DNA from: an uncultured Collinsella sp.
GTDB taxonomy: Bacteria; Actinomycetota; Coriobacteriia; Coriobacteriales; Coriobacteriaceae
NCBI GenBank assembly: GCA_900552735.1
Contig: USBA01000004.1
Coordinates: 1 to 27,589 of the forward strand
DNA length: 27,589 bases
Direction: 5' to 3'
The notes beneath the pieces were generated by a model, which worked only from the letters and a program-made list of their open reading frames with translations, made no database searches and had not been told where the DNA came from. Positions 9,020 through 17,429 of this stretch are shown piece by piece; positions within the stretch are counted from its first letter, which is position 1; each line of letters starts with the position of its first letter. A program made the position numbers and the translations under genes.

Positions 9020-11686
9020 ATGACACCTCTCGCAAAACGTCTCCCGCGCGAGCTGCGCCGCAATATCGGCAAGTACCTGGGCATCTTTTTGCTTATGTGC
9101 GGAAGCATCGCCCTTACCTCGGGCTTTTTGCTCGCGGCGCATTCCATCGGTTGCCTTATCGACGACATGCGCGATGCGTACACGATTGAGGACGGCCGCG
9201 TGACCACCTCCTTCGAGGCTACCGACGATCAGCTCAAGGCAGCCGAGGACGCGGCCGACGACGTCGGCGGCGTCATGCTCTACAAGAATTTCTCCATCGA
9301 CGCCATCATCAAAAAGACCGCCGGCGACGACGGCACCAAGCGCACGCTGCGCACCTATGCGCACCGCACCAAGGTCGATATCGCGTCCTACTGTGAGGGC
9401 AGGCAGCCCAAGACGGACGATGAGGTGGCAATCGACCGCGTCTTCGCCACCAACAACGACCTCGCCGTGGGCGATAAGGTCGAGCTCGAGGGCCGCACCT
9501 ACACCATCTGCGGCATCATGACCCAGCCCGATAGCCAGGCGCTGTTCCTCAACAATTCGGACTTTACGGTGAACACCATCACCTATGGCGTGGCCGAGGT
9601 CACCGACGCCGGCTTTGCCGCGCTCGAGGACGCCGGCGGCGCGCCCGCCTACACCTACTCCTTTACTTTTAACGACCGCGACCTCTCCACCGCGGACCGT
9701 ATCGATGCCGAGCAGGATATGGTCGAGGCGCTGACCGACGCCGATGCGCGCGTGGACGATCTGATCGATGCCGATTCCAACCAGGGCATTGGCTATGCGC
9801 GCGACGACGTAGACGGCGACTCCATGATGTGGATGACGCTGCTCGACATCATCATCGTGATCATGGCGTTCGTCTTTGTGGTCCTTACCGACGCCACCAT
9901 CGAGGAGGAGAGCGCCATCATCGGCACGCTGCTCGCCAGCGGCTATCGTCGACGCGAGATCGTCCTGCACTACCTTGCGCTTCCCGCTACCGTGGGCGTG
10001 ATCGCGGCGCTTTTGGGCACCGCGCTCGGCGTTGTGTTCTTTACCGAGCCCATGCGCAGCCTCTATTACGGTTCGTACAGCCTGCCTCCCTTCCAGGTGT
10101 ACTGGAGCTGGGGGATCTTTGTGAAGTGCGCCGTGGTTCCCGCCGCTGCGCTCATCCTCATCACGCTGGCGGGTCTGCTTCGCAAGATGGGCAAGACGCC
10201 GTTGCAGTTTCTTCGCCACGAGGCGAGCGGCAAGTCTGGCACCAAGCGCGGCTTGCAGCTGCCGGAGCGCATGGGTTTTGTCTCGCGCTTCCGCCTGCGC
10301 ATCTTCCTGCGCAACCTGGGCAACTTCGCCACGCTCTTCGTGGGCATTGCGTTTGCCTCGCTGCTGCTGCTCTTTGGCCTGGCGATTCTGCCCACGATGA
10401 CGCACTACGCGGACAACTTGGAGACAAGCCTTGTCGCCGAGCACCAGTACACGCTCAAGGCTCCGCTGGAGCTTGAGGGCACCGCCGAGGAGCGTGAGCA
10501 GTGGGCGGCGCTCGAGCGTCTGCAGTCGGTGGACGGCGCGCTGCTTTCCGCCGCCCGGGATGCCGATGATGAGCTTGACGACGCGGCCGATGCGGCGCAG
10601 GCGGCAGCCGATGCCGCGACCGCATCTCCGTCTGCCGAGAGCTTGGCTGCGGCGCAGGACGCGCTTGTCAAGGTCCAGGACAAGAAGGATGCGCTCTACG
10701 CGCGCCTTGATGATCTTGCCGATGCCCTCGGCTGCGACCGCGATGAGGCCATCGACCTGATTGACAAGGCCTCTAAGATTGACACTGACAACGACGATAT
10801 CCACCCGGTCGACACGATCGACAACGGTGCAGGCGCAATCGCGCAGGCCGAGAAATACGCCGTCTACCAGCTGCAATACGATCGCGGCGACGGAAATGGG
10901 CAGGAGACGATTTCCGTCTACGGCATCTCGCCCGATTCGCGCTATTGGAAAGACCTCAACGTCGGCGACGGACGCGTCGTCTTTGGCGGCGGTCTGCTCG
11001 ATAAGTTTGGCTGGAGCGAGGGCCAGAAGGTCACGCTCAGCGACAAGTACGAGGGCAAGAATTATTCCTTTGAGTACGTGGGCAAGGACTGCGTTTGGGG
11101 CTCTAAGTCGGATATGAATGTCTATATGAGCATCGACGACTTTAACGAGCTGTTCGGCAACGACGCCGCCTACTTTAACGGCTATGTGAGCGACGAGAAG
11201 CTCAACCTCGATGCTCGTTACTTTGCCGGCGACACCACGCCCGACGACATGCGCGCCGTGGGCGACCAGTTCATCGGCATGATGAGCAAAATGATCGGCA
11301 TGATGGTTGGACTTGCGGTGTTCATCTTCCTGCTGTTTATGTACCTGCTGACCAAGGCGGTGATCGACCACAGCGCCCGTTCGATCAGCTACATGAAAGT
11401 CTTTGGCTATCGCGATAGCGAGATCTCGCATCTGTACATCCGCTCGATCACGCTGTGCGTGGTGGCGTCGCTCGTGCTGAGCCTGCCGGTCATTATTGGC
11501 TCGCTCACGGCCATCTTCCGCTCGATGCTGCTCGCCTACAACGGCAATATCGAGATCTACGTGCCCGCTTGGTCCATGGCGGCATGTGTCGGTATTGGCT
11601 TTGCGACCTACCTGGTTGTGGCGCTGCTGCACACGCGCTCCATCAAGCGCGTCAGCCTCGCCGAGGCGCTCAAGGTTCAGGAATAG
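9020..11686 (+). CDS. large FtsX-family ABC permease with coiled-coil insert
   Basis: Permease of 888 residues with two FtsX domains. A first helix (about 15-42) leads to an external domain (about 45-265). FtsX block 1 (about 270-400) begins LLDIIIVIMAFVFVVLTDA and contains GTLLASGYRRREIV. Another helix follows (about 435-460), then a second long external domain. The C-terminal FtsX block (about 750-888) contains ISYMKVFGYRDSEI and ends in LAEALKVQE. The second external domain has an Ala/Asp-rich helical stretch (about 498-590) that looks like a coiled coil. The start at ATG 9020, 8 bases after the ATPase stop, is preferred over an upstream TTG at 9005. Substrate unknown; the family covers lipoprotein, peptide and antibiotic-resistance systems. 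Confidence 0.92.
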   Translation: MTPLAKRLPRELRRNIGKYLGIFLLMCGSIALTSGFLLAAHSIGCLIDDMRDAYTIEDGRVTTSFEATDDQLKAAEDAADDVGGVMLYKNFSIDAIIKKTAGDDGTKRTLRTYAHRTKVDIASYCEGRQPKTDDEVAIDRVFATNNDLAVGDKVELEGRTYTICGIMTQPDSQALFLNNSDFTVNTITYGVAEVTDAGFAALEDAGGAPAYTYSFTFNDRDLSTADRIDAEQDMVEALTDADARVDDLIDADSNQGIGYARDDVDGDSMMWMTLLDIIIVIMAFVFVVLTDATIEEESAIIGTLLASGYRRREIVLHYLALPATVGVIAALLGTALGVVFFTEPMRSLYYGSYSLPPFQVYWSWGIFVKCAVVPAAALILITLAGLLRKMGKTPLQFLRHEASGKSGTKRGLQLPERMGFVSRFRLRIFLRNLGNFATLFVGIAFASLLLLFGLAILPTMTHYADNLETSLVAEHQYTLKAPLELEGTAEEREQWAALERLQSVDGALLSAARDADDELDDAADAAQAAADAATASPSAESLAAAQDALVKVQDKKDALYARLDDLADALGCDRDEAIDLIDKASKIDTDNDDIHPVDTIDNGAGAIAQAEKYAVYQLQYDRGDGNGQETISVYGISPDSRYWKDLNVGDGRVVFGGGLLDKFGWSEGQKVTLSDKYEGKNYSFEYVGKDCVWGSKSDMNVYMSIDDFNELFGNDAAYFNGYVSDEKLNLDARYFAGDTTPDDMRAVGDQFIGMMSKMIGMMVGLAVFIFLLFMYLLTKAVIDHSARSISYMKVFGYRDSEISHLYIRSITLCVVASLVLSLPVIIGSLTAIFRSMLLAYNGNIEIYVPAWSMAACVGIGFATYLVVALLHTRSIKRVSLAEALKVQE

Positions 11687-11694
11687 GAGGGCTC

Positions 11695-12342
11695 ATGGCC
11701 AGATCGGCAGAAGAGCTCAAGCAGCTTTCCGTCAAAGAGTTCACCGAGGCGGCGAAGATCTACGAGTCCGGCCATGCCGGGATCTACGAGATGTGCAAGG
11801 ACGACTATCCGCAGATGCTCGAGGAGCTCGCGCTCGAGCCGTTCGAGGACGTGCTCGACGTGGGGTGCGGAACCGGAGCAGTCCTGGAGCTGCTGCACGG
11901 GGAATACCCGGGCAAGCACCTGACGGGGCTCGATCTCACGCCCAAAATGATCGAGGCGGCATGCGCCAAGCAGCTCGGGAACGTCCGCTTCGTCGTCGGG
12001 GACGCCGAAGCCCTGCCCTTCGAGCCGCAAAGCTTCGACGCCGTGCTCTGCTCCAACAGCTTCCATCACTATCCGCACCCCGAGAGGTTCTTCGCCGAGG
12101 CGGCCCGAGTCCTGCGCCCCGGCGGGCGCCTGATTCTCCGCGACTACACGTCGAGCGACTTCGTGGTATGGCTCATGAACACCTTTGAGCTGCCGTTGGC
12201 GCGCCTCGCGGGTCACGGCGATGTCCGGATCTGCAAGGTGTCCGAGCTTCGCGCGCTCGCCGAGAGGGCCGGATTCCTCCTGCTCAAGCTCGAGGCGCAG
12301 AAAGGCTTCCGCGCCCACCTGGTTGCGCGCAAGCCCACCTAG
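11695..12342 (+). CDS. class I SAM-dependent methyltransferase (Methyltransf_11 type)
   Basis: Small-molecule methyltransferase, 215 residues. Motif I VLDVGCGTG (53-61) binds S-adenosylmethionine. An acidic residue at the end of strand 2 (GLDLTPKMIEAA), then VGDAEALPF, and LCSNSFHHYPHPERF followed by RVLRPGGRLILRD complete the UbiE/Methyltransf_11 pattern. The start at ATG 11695 has AGGAGGG directly upstream, 8 bases after the permease stop, so it is co-transcribed with the ABC genes. Its Gly codons use more GGG than the neighbouring genes, a possible sign of later acquisition. Its substrate cannot be predicted. Confidence 0.92.
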   Translation: MARSAEELKQLSVKEFTEAAKIYESGHAGIYEMCKDDYPQMLEELALEPFEDVLDVGCGTGAVLELLHGEYPGKHLTGLDLTPKMIEAACAKQLGNVRFVVGDAEALPFEPQSFDAVLCSNSFHHYPHPERFFAEAARVLRPGGRLILRDYTSSDFVVWLMNTFELPLARLAGHGDVRICKVSELRALAERAGFLLLKLEAQKGFRAHLVARKPT

Positions 12343-12385
12343 GCCGACCACACATCACACGCATTTTGGGACGGGGGATTTTGTC

Positions 12386-12480
12386 CCACGCGACGCCTTT
12401 CCTGCCAGATGCCGATGACGTGCTGCATGCCCAGGCTCACACAGGCGATGGCGACCCAGCAGCAGGCGCCCAGCAAGAGT
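12386..12480 (-). pseudogene. possible membrane-protein gene remnant next to a repeat
   Basis: On the minus strand one frame reads as a hydrophobic helix followed by a basic end (LLLGACCWVAIACVSL, then GIWQERRRVG). It has no start and runs straight into family B repeat copy 2 on its upstream side. It could be the 3' end of a gene cut by insertion of the repeat, or chance in GC-rich DNA. Confidence 0.22.
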
Positions 12481-12482
12481 GG

Positions 12483-12642
12483 TCATTGGGGACAGACTTA
12501 AATGACTAGTCATCGGGGGCAGTCTTTGCCGATTCGCCGGCTCGCCGGCCGGGCTAGCAAGGACTGTCCCCAGCTGCCGGCAGAAAAGGAATGTCCCTAA
12601 CTGCCGGGTGGCGAGGCACTCATTTAAGTCTGTCCCCAATGA
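12483..12642. repeat. family B inverted repeat, copy 2
   Basis: A 160-base element with perfect 23-bp outer arms (12483-12505 with 12620-12642), carrying GGGGACAGACTTAAA and its exact complement. The inner part (GGCAGTCTTTGCCGATTC, then CCGGCCGGGCTAGCAAGGAC) is nearly the same as in copy 1, while the outer arms differ from copy 1 at matching positions on both sides. With the remnant above, it accounts for most of the 405-base gap 12343-12747. A short hairpin, TGGGACGGGGGATTTTGTCCCA, sits near 12364-12385. Confidence 0.82.
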
Positions 12643-12674
12643 GTAGTCATTTACCCAACGACTAGGTTTCGCGC

Positions 12675-12705
12675 TTGACTTCGACCCTACTTCAATGGGT
12701 ACCAT
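12675..12705 (+). promoter_or_regulatory. candidate promoter for the DUF362 gene
   Basis: TTGACT (12675-12680) and TACCAT (12700-12705) with a 19-base spacer, about 42 bases before the ATG. The spacing is long and the -10 box is weak. Confidence 0.35.
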
Positions 12706-12747
12706 CCCTTATGTCTGTAACGCCATATGGACCGAGGGGATATATCT

Positions 12748-13953
12748 ATGACCACAACCGCGCCCGCAGCACCCGCTAAGGTGTACTTCACCAACCTGCG
12801 CACGCATGCTCGCGAGAGCCAGCTCGACAAGCTCAAGCGCCTCATTCGCCGCGCCGGTATTGAGCAGATCGACTTTGAGAACAAGTTCGTTGCTATCAAG
12901 ATTCACTTTGGCGAGCTGGGCAACCTGAGCTTTTTGCGCCCCAACTACGCCCGCGCCGTCGCGGATGTCGTCAAGGAGCTGGGCGGCAAGCCCTTCCTCA
13001 CCGACTGCAACACGCTCTATGTCGGTAGCCGCAAAAACGCGCTCGAGCACATCGACACCGCCTATCAGAACGGTTTTACCCCGTATGCCACGGGCTGCCA
13101 GGTCATCATCGCCGACGGCCTCAAAGGCACCGATGAGGCGCTCGTCCCGGTCGAGGGCGGTGAGTACGTGCGCGAGGCAAAGATCGGCCAGGCACTCATG
13201 GATGCCGATATCGTGATCAGCCTCACCCACTTTAAGGGCCATGAGCAGGCCGGCTTTGGCGGCGCCATGAAGAACCTGGGCATGGGAGGCGGCAGCCGTG
13301 CCGGCAAGATGGAACAGCATGCCGCCGGCAAGCCGAACGTCGCGACCGAGCACTGCATTGGCTGCCGTGCCTGCGAAAAGATCTGCGCGCACGACGCTAT
13401 CTCGTTTGACGACACCCGCGAGCGTGAGCTTGCCAGCGGCGCTACTCGCACGGTGCACGTGGCCGCCATCGACCACGATCGCTGCGTGGGCTGCGGACGC
13501 TGCATTGCGGCATGCAACCAGGACGCCATCAAGCCCGGCTATGACGCCGCGGCCGACGTGCTCAACTGCAAGATCGCCGAGTACACCAAGGCCGTCGTCG
13601 ACGGCCGCCCGAGCTTCCATATCTCGCTTGCCATGGATATCAGCCCCAACTGCGATTGCCATCCCGAAAACGACACGCCCATCGTCAACGACATCGGCAT
13701 GTTCGCGAGCTTCGACCCGGTCGCCATCGACCAGGCCTGCGCCGATGCCGTCATGGCATCCGAGCCGCTGCCCAACACCGAGCTCACCGATAGCGCGGCC
13801 AAGATGGAGCATAACCACGAGCATCTGGAGGGCGAACAGGCCAAGGACCCCTTCTGCATCACGCATCCCGACACCGACTGGCGCACCTGCATCGCGCACG
13901 CCGAGAAGATTGGCCTGGGCACGAGCGAGTATGAGCTCGTCGAGGTCAAGTAG
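12748..13953 (+). CDS. DUF362 protein with two 4Fe-4S clusters
   Basis: Cytoplasmic iron-sulfur protein of 401 residues. The DUF362 domain fills about 10-190, including KIHFGELGNL, TDCNTLYVGSR and SLTHFKGHEQAGFGGAMKN. A bacterial ferredoxin module carries two clusters, CIGCRACEKIC (C203, C206, C209, C213) and CVGCGRCIAAC (C246, C249, C252, C256). The C-terminal part returns to DUF362 sequence (DISPNCDCHPEND and DPVAIDQACADA). Proteins of this layout are common in anaerobes and thought to take part in electron transfer, but the exact reaction is not known. The ATG at 12748 is preferred over 12727 because GAGGGGAT (12734-12741) is well placed. A strong terminator follows. Confidence 0.92.
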   Translation: MTTTAPAAPAKVYFTNLRTHARESQLDKLKRLIRRAGIEQIDFENKFVAIKIHFGELGNLSFLRPNYARAVADVVKELGGKPFLTDCNTLYVGSRKNALEHIDTAYQNGFTPYATGCQVIIADGLKGTDEALVPVEGGEYVREAKIGQALMDADIVISLTHFKGHEQAGFGGAMKNLGMGGGSRAGKMEQHAAGKPNVATEHCIGCRACEKICAHDAISFDDTRERELASGATRTVHVAAIDHDRCVGCGRCIAACNQDAIKPGYDAAADVLNCKIAEYTKAVVDGRPSFHISLAMDISPNCDCHPENDTPIVNDIGMFASFDPVAIDQACADAVMASEPLPNTELTDSAAKMEHNHEHLEGEQAKDPFCITHPDTDWRTCIAHAEKIGLGTSEYELVEVK

Positions 13954-14000
13954 CGCCTAGCTATTGGACAAATCAAGCGTTTTTGTAGCGCAACGTTAGC

Positions 14001-14040
14001 AAAAGCCGCCCGTGAGCACAGTGCCCGCGGGCGGCTTTTT
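14001..14040. terminator. bidirectional intrinsic terminator
   Basis: AAAAGCCGCCCG (14001-14012) pairs perfectly with CGGGCGGCTTTT (14028-14039). T-runs exist in both directions. It lies between the converging DUF362 and hydrolase genes. Confidence 0.9.
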
Positions 14041-14085
14041 GGAAGTGCTAAGGGGTCAGATAGACTGGTAAACCGTCCTATTTGC

Positions 14086-15051
14086 CTAAAAATACTCGTC
14101 GAGGAAGTCGTCGACCGTATTCCAGTAGAGCTCGGGGTCAACTTGCGCACTCTTGGCGTGGGTGGCGCCATGGATAGTGAGCTTTTGCTTGACCTTGCTG
14201 GCGCACGCGTCGTAGTTTTGGTCGAGCATACTGTACGGCACAAAGGTGTCTTGGTCGCCGTGGATAAACAGCATGGGAACCGTCGCGTGTTTGAGTTGCT
14301 CCACACTGCTCGCCTTATGAAAGTCGTAGCCCGCGCGCACGTTGCACACCAAGTTTGCTACATCGAGCAAGGGAAAGCTGGGCAGGCCGAACACGTCCTT
14401 GAGCTGCAGGGAAAACTCGTCCCAAACACTCGTATAACCGCAGTCCTCGATAATGCATTTCACGTTTGCGGGCAGAGATTCCCCTGCGACGTTCATGGCG
14501 GTTGCCGCACCCATCGACTCGCCAAAGACCAGGATGCGCGCCTCGGGGTCAGCCTGAACGATTTGCTCGATCCATGCGACGATGTCGAGGCGCTCGGGCC
14601 AGCCCATGCCGATATAGTCGCCGCCGGAGCGCTCGTGGGCGCGGGCGGCGGGCGCGAGCACGTTCATGCCGCGGTCGTGGAATCGCTTGACGTATCGGGC
14701 CATACCGATAGGCTCGTTGGTATATCCATGCAGGCAGACGGCGTAGTCGTGCGTGCTCTCCGACGCAGCAAAATACCAGGCGGCGAGCTCAGTCCCGTCG
14801 TCCGCGGTGAGGCTGCTGCTCTCGCGGTTCTCTTTAAACCACGCCCGTGCCTCGCCCTCCTCGGCATCCATCTGCTCGCCCTTTTCGGCGTCCTTGCCGT
14901 CCTGCATCATCTTCATGGTGTATGGCGCGCGGGGATTCAGCGCGAAGTCAAACAGAAAGTTGCCGGCAAACCCCAGCAGCGCGACAACGAGCACCAGCGC
15001 AACGACGCCGGCTATCTTGAGCTTTCGATGGGAACGTGCGTTTTGAGACAT
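14086..15051 (-). CDS. membrane-anchored alpha/beta hydrolase
   Basis: Serine hydrolase of 321 residues, similar in layout to YqkD/BEM46-type enzymes. Residues 11-30 form an N-terminal signal anchor, so the enzyme is probably outside the membrane. The fold is shown by CLHGYTNEP (oxyanion region). The catalytic triad candidates are S179 in FGESMG, D268 in HGDQDTFVP and H298 in GATHAKS. YWNTVDDFLDEYF is a typical end. The ATG at 15051 has AGGAAAG upstream. Two similar 14-bp inverted repeats (15072-15085 and 15117-15130) lie in the 5' region and may control this gene or hemolysin III. Substrate unknown; esterase or lipase activity is likely. Confidence 0.9.
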   Translation of the reverse strand: MSQNARSHRKLKIAGVVALVLVVALLGFAGNFLFDFALNPRAPYTMKMMQDGKDAEKGEQMDAEEGEARAWFKENRESSSLTADDGTELAAWYFAASESTHDYAVCLHGYTNEPIGMARYVKRFHDRGMNVLAPAARAHERSGGDYIGMGWPERLDIVAWIEQIVQADPEARILVFGESMGAATAMNVAGESLPANVKCIIEDCGYTSVWDEFSLQLKDVFGLPSFPLLDVANLVCNVRAGYDFHKASSVEQLKHATVPMLFIHGDQDTFVPYSMLDQNYDACASKVKQKLTIHGATHAKSAQVDPELYWNTVDDFLDEYF

Positions 15052-15071
15052 AAGAAGCTTTCCTATAAGAT

Positions 15072-15085
15072 GTTAATACATCAAC
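15072..15085. promoter_or_regulatory. operator-like inverted repeat, site 1
   Basis: GTTAATACATCAAC; on the minus strand GTTGATGTATTAAC, which matches site 2 at 11 of 14 positions. It is 21 bases before the hydrolase start codon. Confidence 0.4.
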
Positions 15086-15116
15086 ATTTAATGCAAGCGC
15101 ATTATGGACGTTCGCC

Positions 15117-15130
15117 GTTGATGCGTCAAC
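15117..15130. promoter_or_regulatory. operator-like inverted repeat, site 2
   Basis: GTTGATGCGTCAAC, arms GTTGA and TCAAC around TGCG. Its centre is 45 bp from site 1. Two similar dyads this close in the hydrolase/hemolysin III intergenic region suggest binding of one regulator. Confidence 0.4.
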
Positions 15131-15237
15131 AGGCAAAGAATGGGTAAACAAGGAGTCACGTATGGTGCAAATTTCGCACGTACCTAGACGCTTTGATATA
15201 GTGTTGAGAACTCTTTACGTTGGAGGATGTAACCGGC

Positions 15238-15921
15238 ATGTCCGATTCGAGCGACAGTTCTAAGCCGCGACCCAAGACCGCGGCCGTTCCACACTACACG
15301 GTGGGCGAGGAGATCATGAACTCCGTCACCCATGGTGTCGGCTGCCTGCTGGGTATCGCGGGCCTGGTGCTCCTGATCGTATTCGCCGCCCTGCGCGGCG
15401 GAGGCCCGGCCCACATGGCCGCGGCAATTGTCTATGGCGTCAGCATTATCCTCGAATACCTAGCCTCCACGCTCTACCACGCGATTCAGCCCGCGCGCGC
15501 CAAGCGCGTGTTTCGCATCATCGACCACAGCTGCATCTACCTGCTCATAGCCGGCAGCTATACGCCGTTTTGCCTCATCACGCTCGCAAACGACGGCGGC
15601 GCTGCGCTGTTCTTTGCCGTATGGGCCATCGCCATCATCGGCATTGCCCTCGAGTGCTTTATGCGCGAGCGCCAGCCGCATTGGGTAAGCGGCGTGGTCT
15701 ATCTGCTGATGGGCTGGCTCGTCGTCTTTAAGCTGCCCGAGCTCGTGTCGCTGCTCAACCCCGTGGCACTTGCCCTGCTCGCCGTCGGCGGCGTGTGCTA
15801 CACCGCGGGCGTGCCGTTCTATATCGCCAAAAACGTGCGCTACCTGCACAGTGTGTTTCACCTGTGGGTGCTCGCCGGCAGTATCTTCCAGTTCATGGCG
15901 GTGATCCTCTTCGTAATCTAG
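15238..15921 (+). CDS. hemolysin III family protein (PAQR/YqfA-type)
   Basis: Seven-helix membrane protein of 227 residues, the usual size. Family motifs are HGVGCLLG near the N-terminus, YLASTLYH at the end of helix 2, DHSCIYLLIAGSYTPF in helix 3, and HSVFHLWVLAGSIFQF in the last helix. These carry the conserved Ser, His and Asp residues thought to bind a metal ion in the PAQR superfamily. The start at ATG 15238 follows a GGAGG at 15222-15226. Despite the name, most members are not known toxins; a role in membrane lipid homeostasis is more often proposed. Confidence 0.94.
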   Translation: MSDSSDSSKPRPKTAAVPHYTVGEEIMNSVTHGVGCLLGIAGLVLLIVFAALRGGGPAHMAAAIVYGVSIILEYLASTLYHAIQPARAKRVFRIIDHSCIYLLIAGSYTPFCLITLANDGGAALFFAVWAIAIIGIALECFMRERQPHWVSGVVYLLMGWLVVFKLPELVSLLNPVALALLAVGGVCYTAGVPFYIAKNVRYLHSVFHLWVLAGSIFQFMAVILFVI

Positions 15922-16031
15922 CGACCACGCCTGCGCGCCCGCGTCCTTGTTTGGGCGCCGGTGCAATTGCCGTATCCGCCGTCAACGTTTTAATCCGACG
16001 TCCCGAATCTTGGAGGTTCGAGAAACTCCCG

Positions 16032-17405
16032 ATGGACATAACCATCTCCCTTATCACTACCCTCGTTTTGACCCTCATCAACGGCTACTTCTCTATGTCC
16101 GAGATGGCGCTCACCACGGCCAAGCGCGCCGTGCTGGAGCACGAGGCCGAGGAAGGCGACAAGCGCGCCGAGCGTGCCATTAAGCTGGCTGCCGACTCCG
16201 ACCAGCTGCTCGCCACCATCCAGGTCGCCATCACGCTCGTGGGCTTCGCCTCGTCCGCCGTCGCCTCGACGAGTCTGTCCGACCCACTCGCCACGTGGCT
16301 CATGAGCTTTGGCATCGCGCCGCTCTCCGCCATCGCGCGCGGCCTGGCGCCGGTCATCATCACCGTCGCGGTCGCCTTCGTATCCATCGTGATCGGCGAG
16401 CTCGTCCCCAAGCGCATCGGCCTGGCCAATGCCGAGGGCGTGTCCAAGCAGGTTGTGGGACCGTTGTCGTTTTTCCAAAAGATCGCCCGTCCGCTCGTGT
16501 GGCTGACTGGCGCTTGCTCCGATGGCCTGGCCCGCATCCTGCGCATCAAGAGCGCCGACGACCGCCAAAACGTCTCGGAGGAAGAGATCAAGTACATGGT
16601 CTCGGAGCAGGACGACCTGCTCGACGAGGAAAAGCGCATGATCCACGAGATCTTCGACCTGGGCGACACCGTTGCCCGCGAGGTCATGGTGCCGCGCGTG
16701 GACACCACCATGTGCGAGGACGACGAGACGGTCGCCGACGTGCTGTCCACCATGCGCCAGACCGGCTTTAGCCGCATCCCCGTCTATCACGAGGATCCCG
16801 ACAACGTCGCCGGCATCGCGCACATCAAGGACCTGATTCAGCCCGCGCTCGACGGCAAGGGCGACCAGCCCATCGCCGGCTTTTTGCGCGACGCCACCTT
16901 TGTGCCCGACACCAAGGACATCCTGCCGCTGCTGTCCGAGATGCAGACCTCGCACGACCAGATCGTGGTGGTCGTAGACGAGTACGGCGGCACGGCCGGC
17001 ATCATCACCATCGAGGACATCGTCGAGGAGATTGTGGGCGAGATCGAGGACGAGTTCGACCCTGATAACAAGTATCTCACGCGCCTTTCGCGCCGCGAGT
17101 GGCTCGTTGATGGGCGTTTTTCGTGCGATGACGCGATTGAGCTTGGTTGGCCGCTCGAGGAAAGCGATGATTATGAGACCATCGCCGGCTGGATTTTGGA
17201 GCTTTGCGACTCGGTGCCCGACATCGGAGAGGTGTTTGAGGTCGCGGGGTACAAGTTTAAAGTGCAGTCGATGCGTGGCCAGCGCATCTCGCTCATCCGC
17301 GTGATCGCTCCGGCCGAAACCGATAAGAAGGATTCCGAGTCTTCGGCAGAGAAGCCGGCGACGTCGGGTGCGGGCTCTGTGGATCCGCACGATGGCGACG
17401 AGTAG
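16032..17405 (+). CDS. CorC/CNNM-type transporter (DUF21-CBS-CBS-CorC_HlyC)
   Basis: Membrane protein of 457 residues in the family of CorC/MpfA/CNNM magnesium and cobalt exporters. The DUF21 membrane domain spans about 1-195, with YFSMSEMALTTAKR in the first helix and the conserved GELVPKRIGLANAEG. The CBS pair follows (about 210-330; DTVAREVMVPRVDT and the GFSRIPVY strand). The CorC_HlyC domain (about 345-430) includes YGGTAGIITIEDIVEEIVGE. The GGAGG at 16012-16016 is 15 bases before the ATG, longer than usual; no better in-frame start exists. Efflux of Mg2+ is likely from the family. The next gene starts 24 bases downstream. Confidence 0.94.
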   Translation: MDITISLITTLVLTLINGYFSMSEMALTTAKRAVLEHEAEEGDKRAERAIKLAADSDQLLATIQVAITLVGFASSAVASTSLSDPLATWLMSFGIAPLSAIARGLAPVIITVAVAFVSIVIGELVPKRIGLANAEGVSKQVVGPLSFFQKIARPLVWLTGACSDGLARILRIKSADDRQNVSEEEIKYMVSEQDDLLDEEKRMIHEIFDLGDTVAREVMVPRVDTTMCEDDETVADVLSTMRQTGFSRIPVYHEDPDNVAGIAHIKDLIQPALDGKGDQPIAGFLRDATFVPDTKDILPLLSEMQTSHDQIVVVVDEYGGTAGIITIEDIVEEIVGEIEDEFDPDNKYLTRLSRREWLVDGRFSCDDAIELGWPLEESDDYETIAGWILELCDSVPDIGEVFEVAGYKFKVQSMRGQRISLIRVIAPAETDKKDSESSAEKPATSGAGSVDPHDGDE

Positions 17406-17429
17406 GGCAAGGAAGAGTAGGGGAGAGTT

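Noticed and set aside
15162..15263. Small open frame with AGGAG before it that overlaps the hemolysin III start
   Set aside because: About 33 codons, no family features, and promoter-like sequence lies inside it. A leader peptide is possible but not supported.
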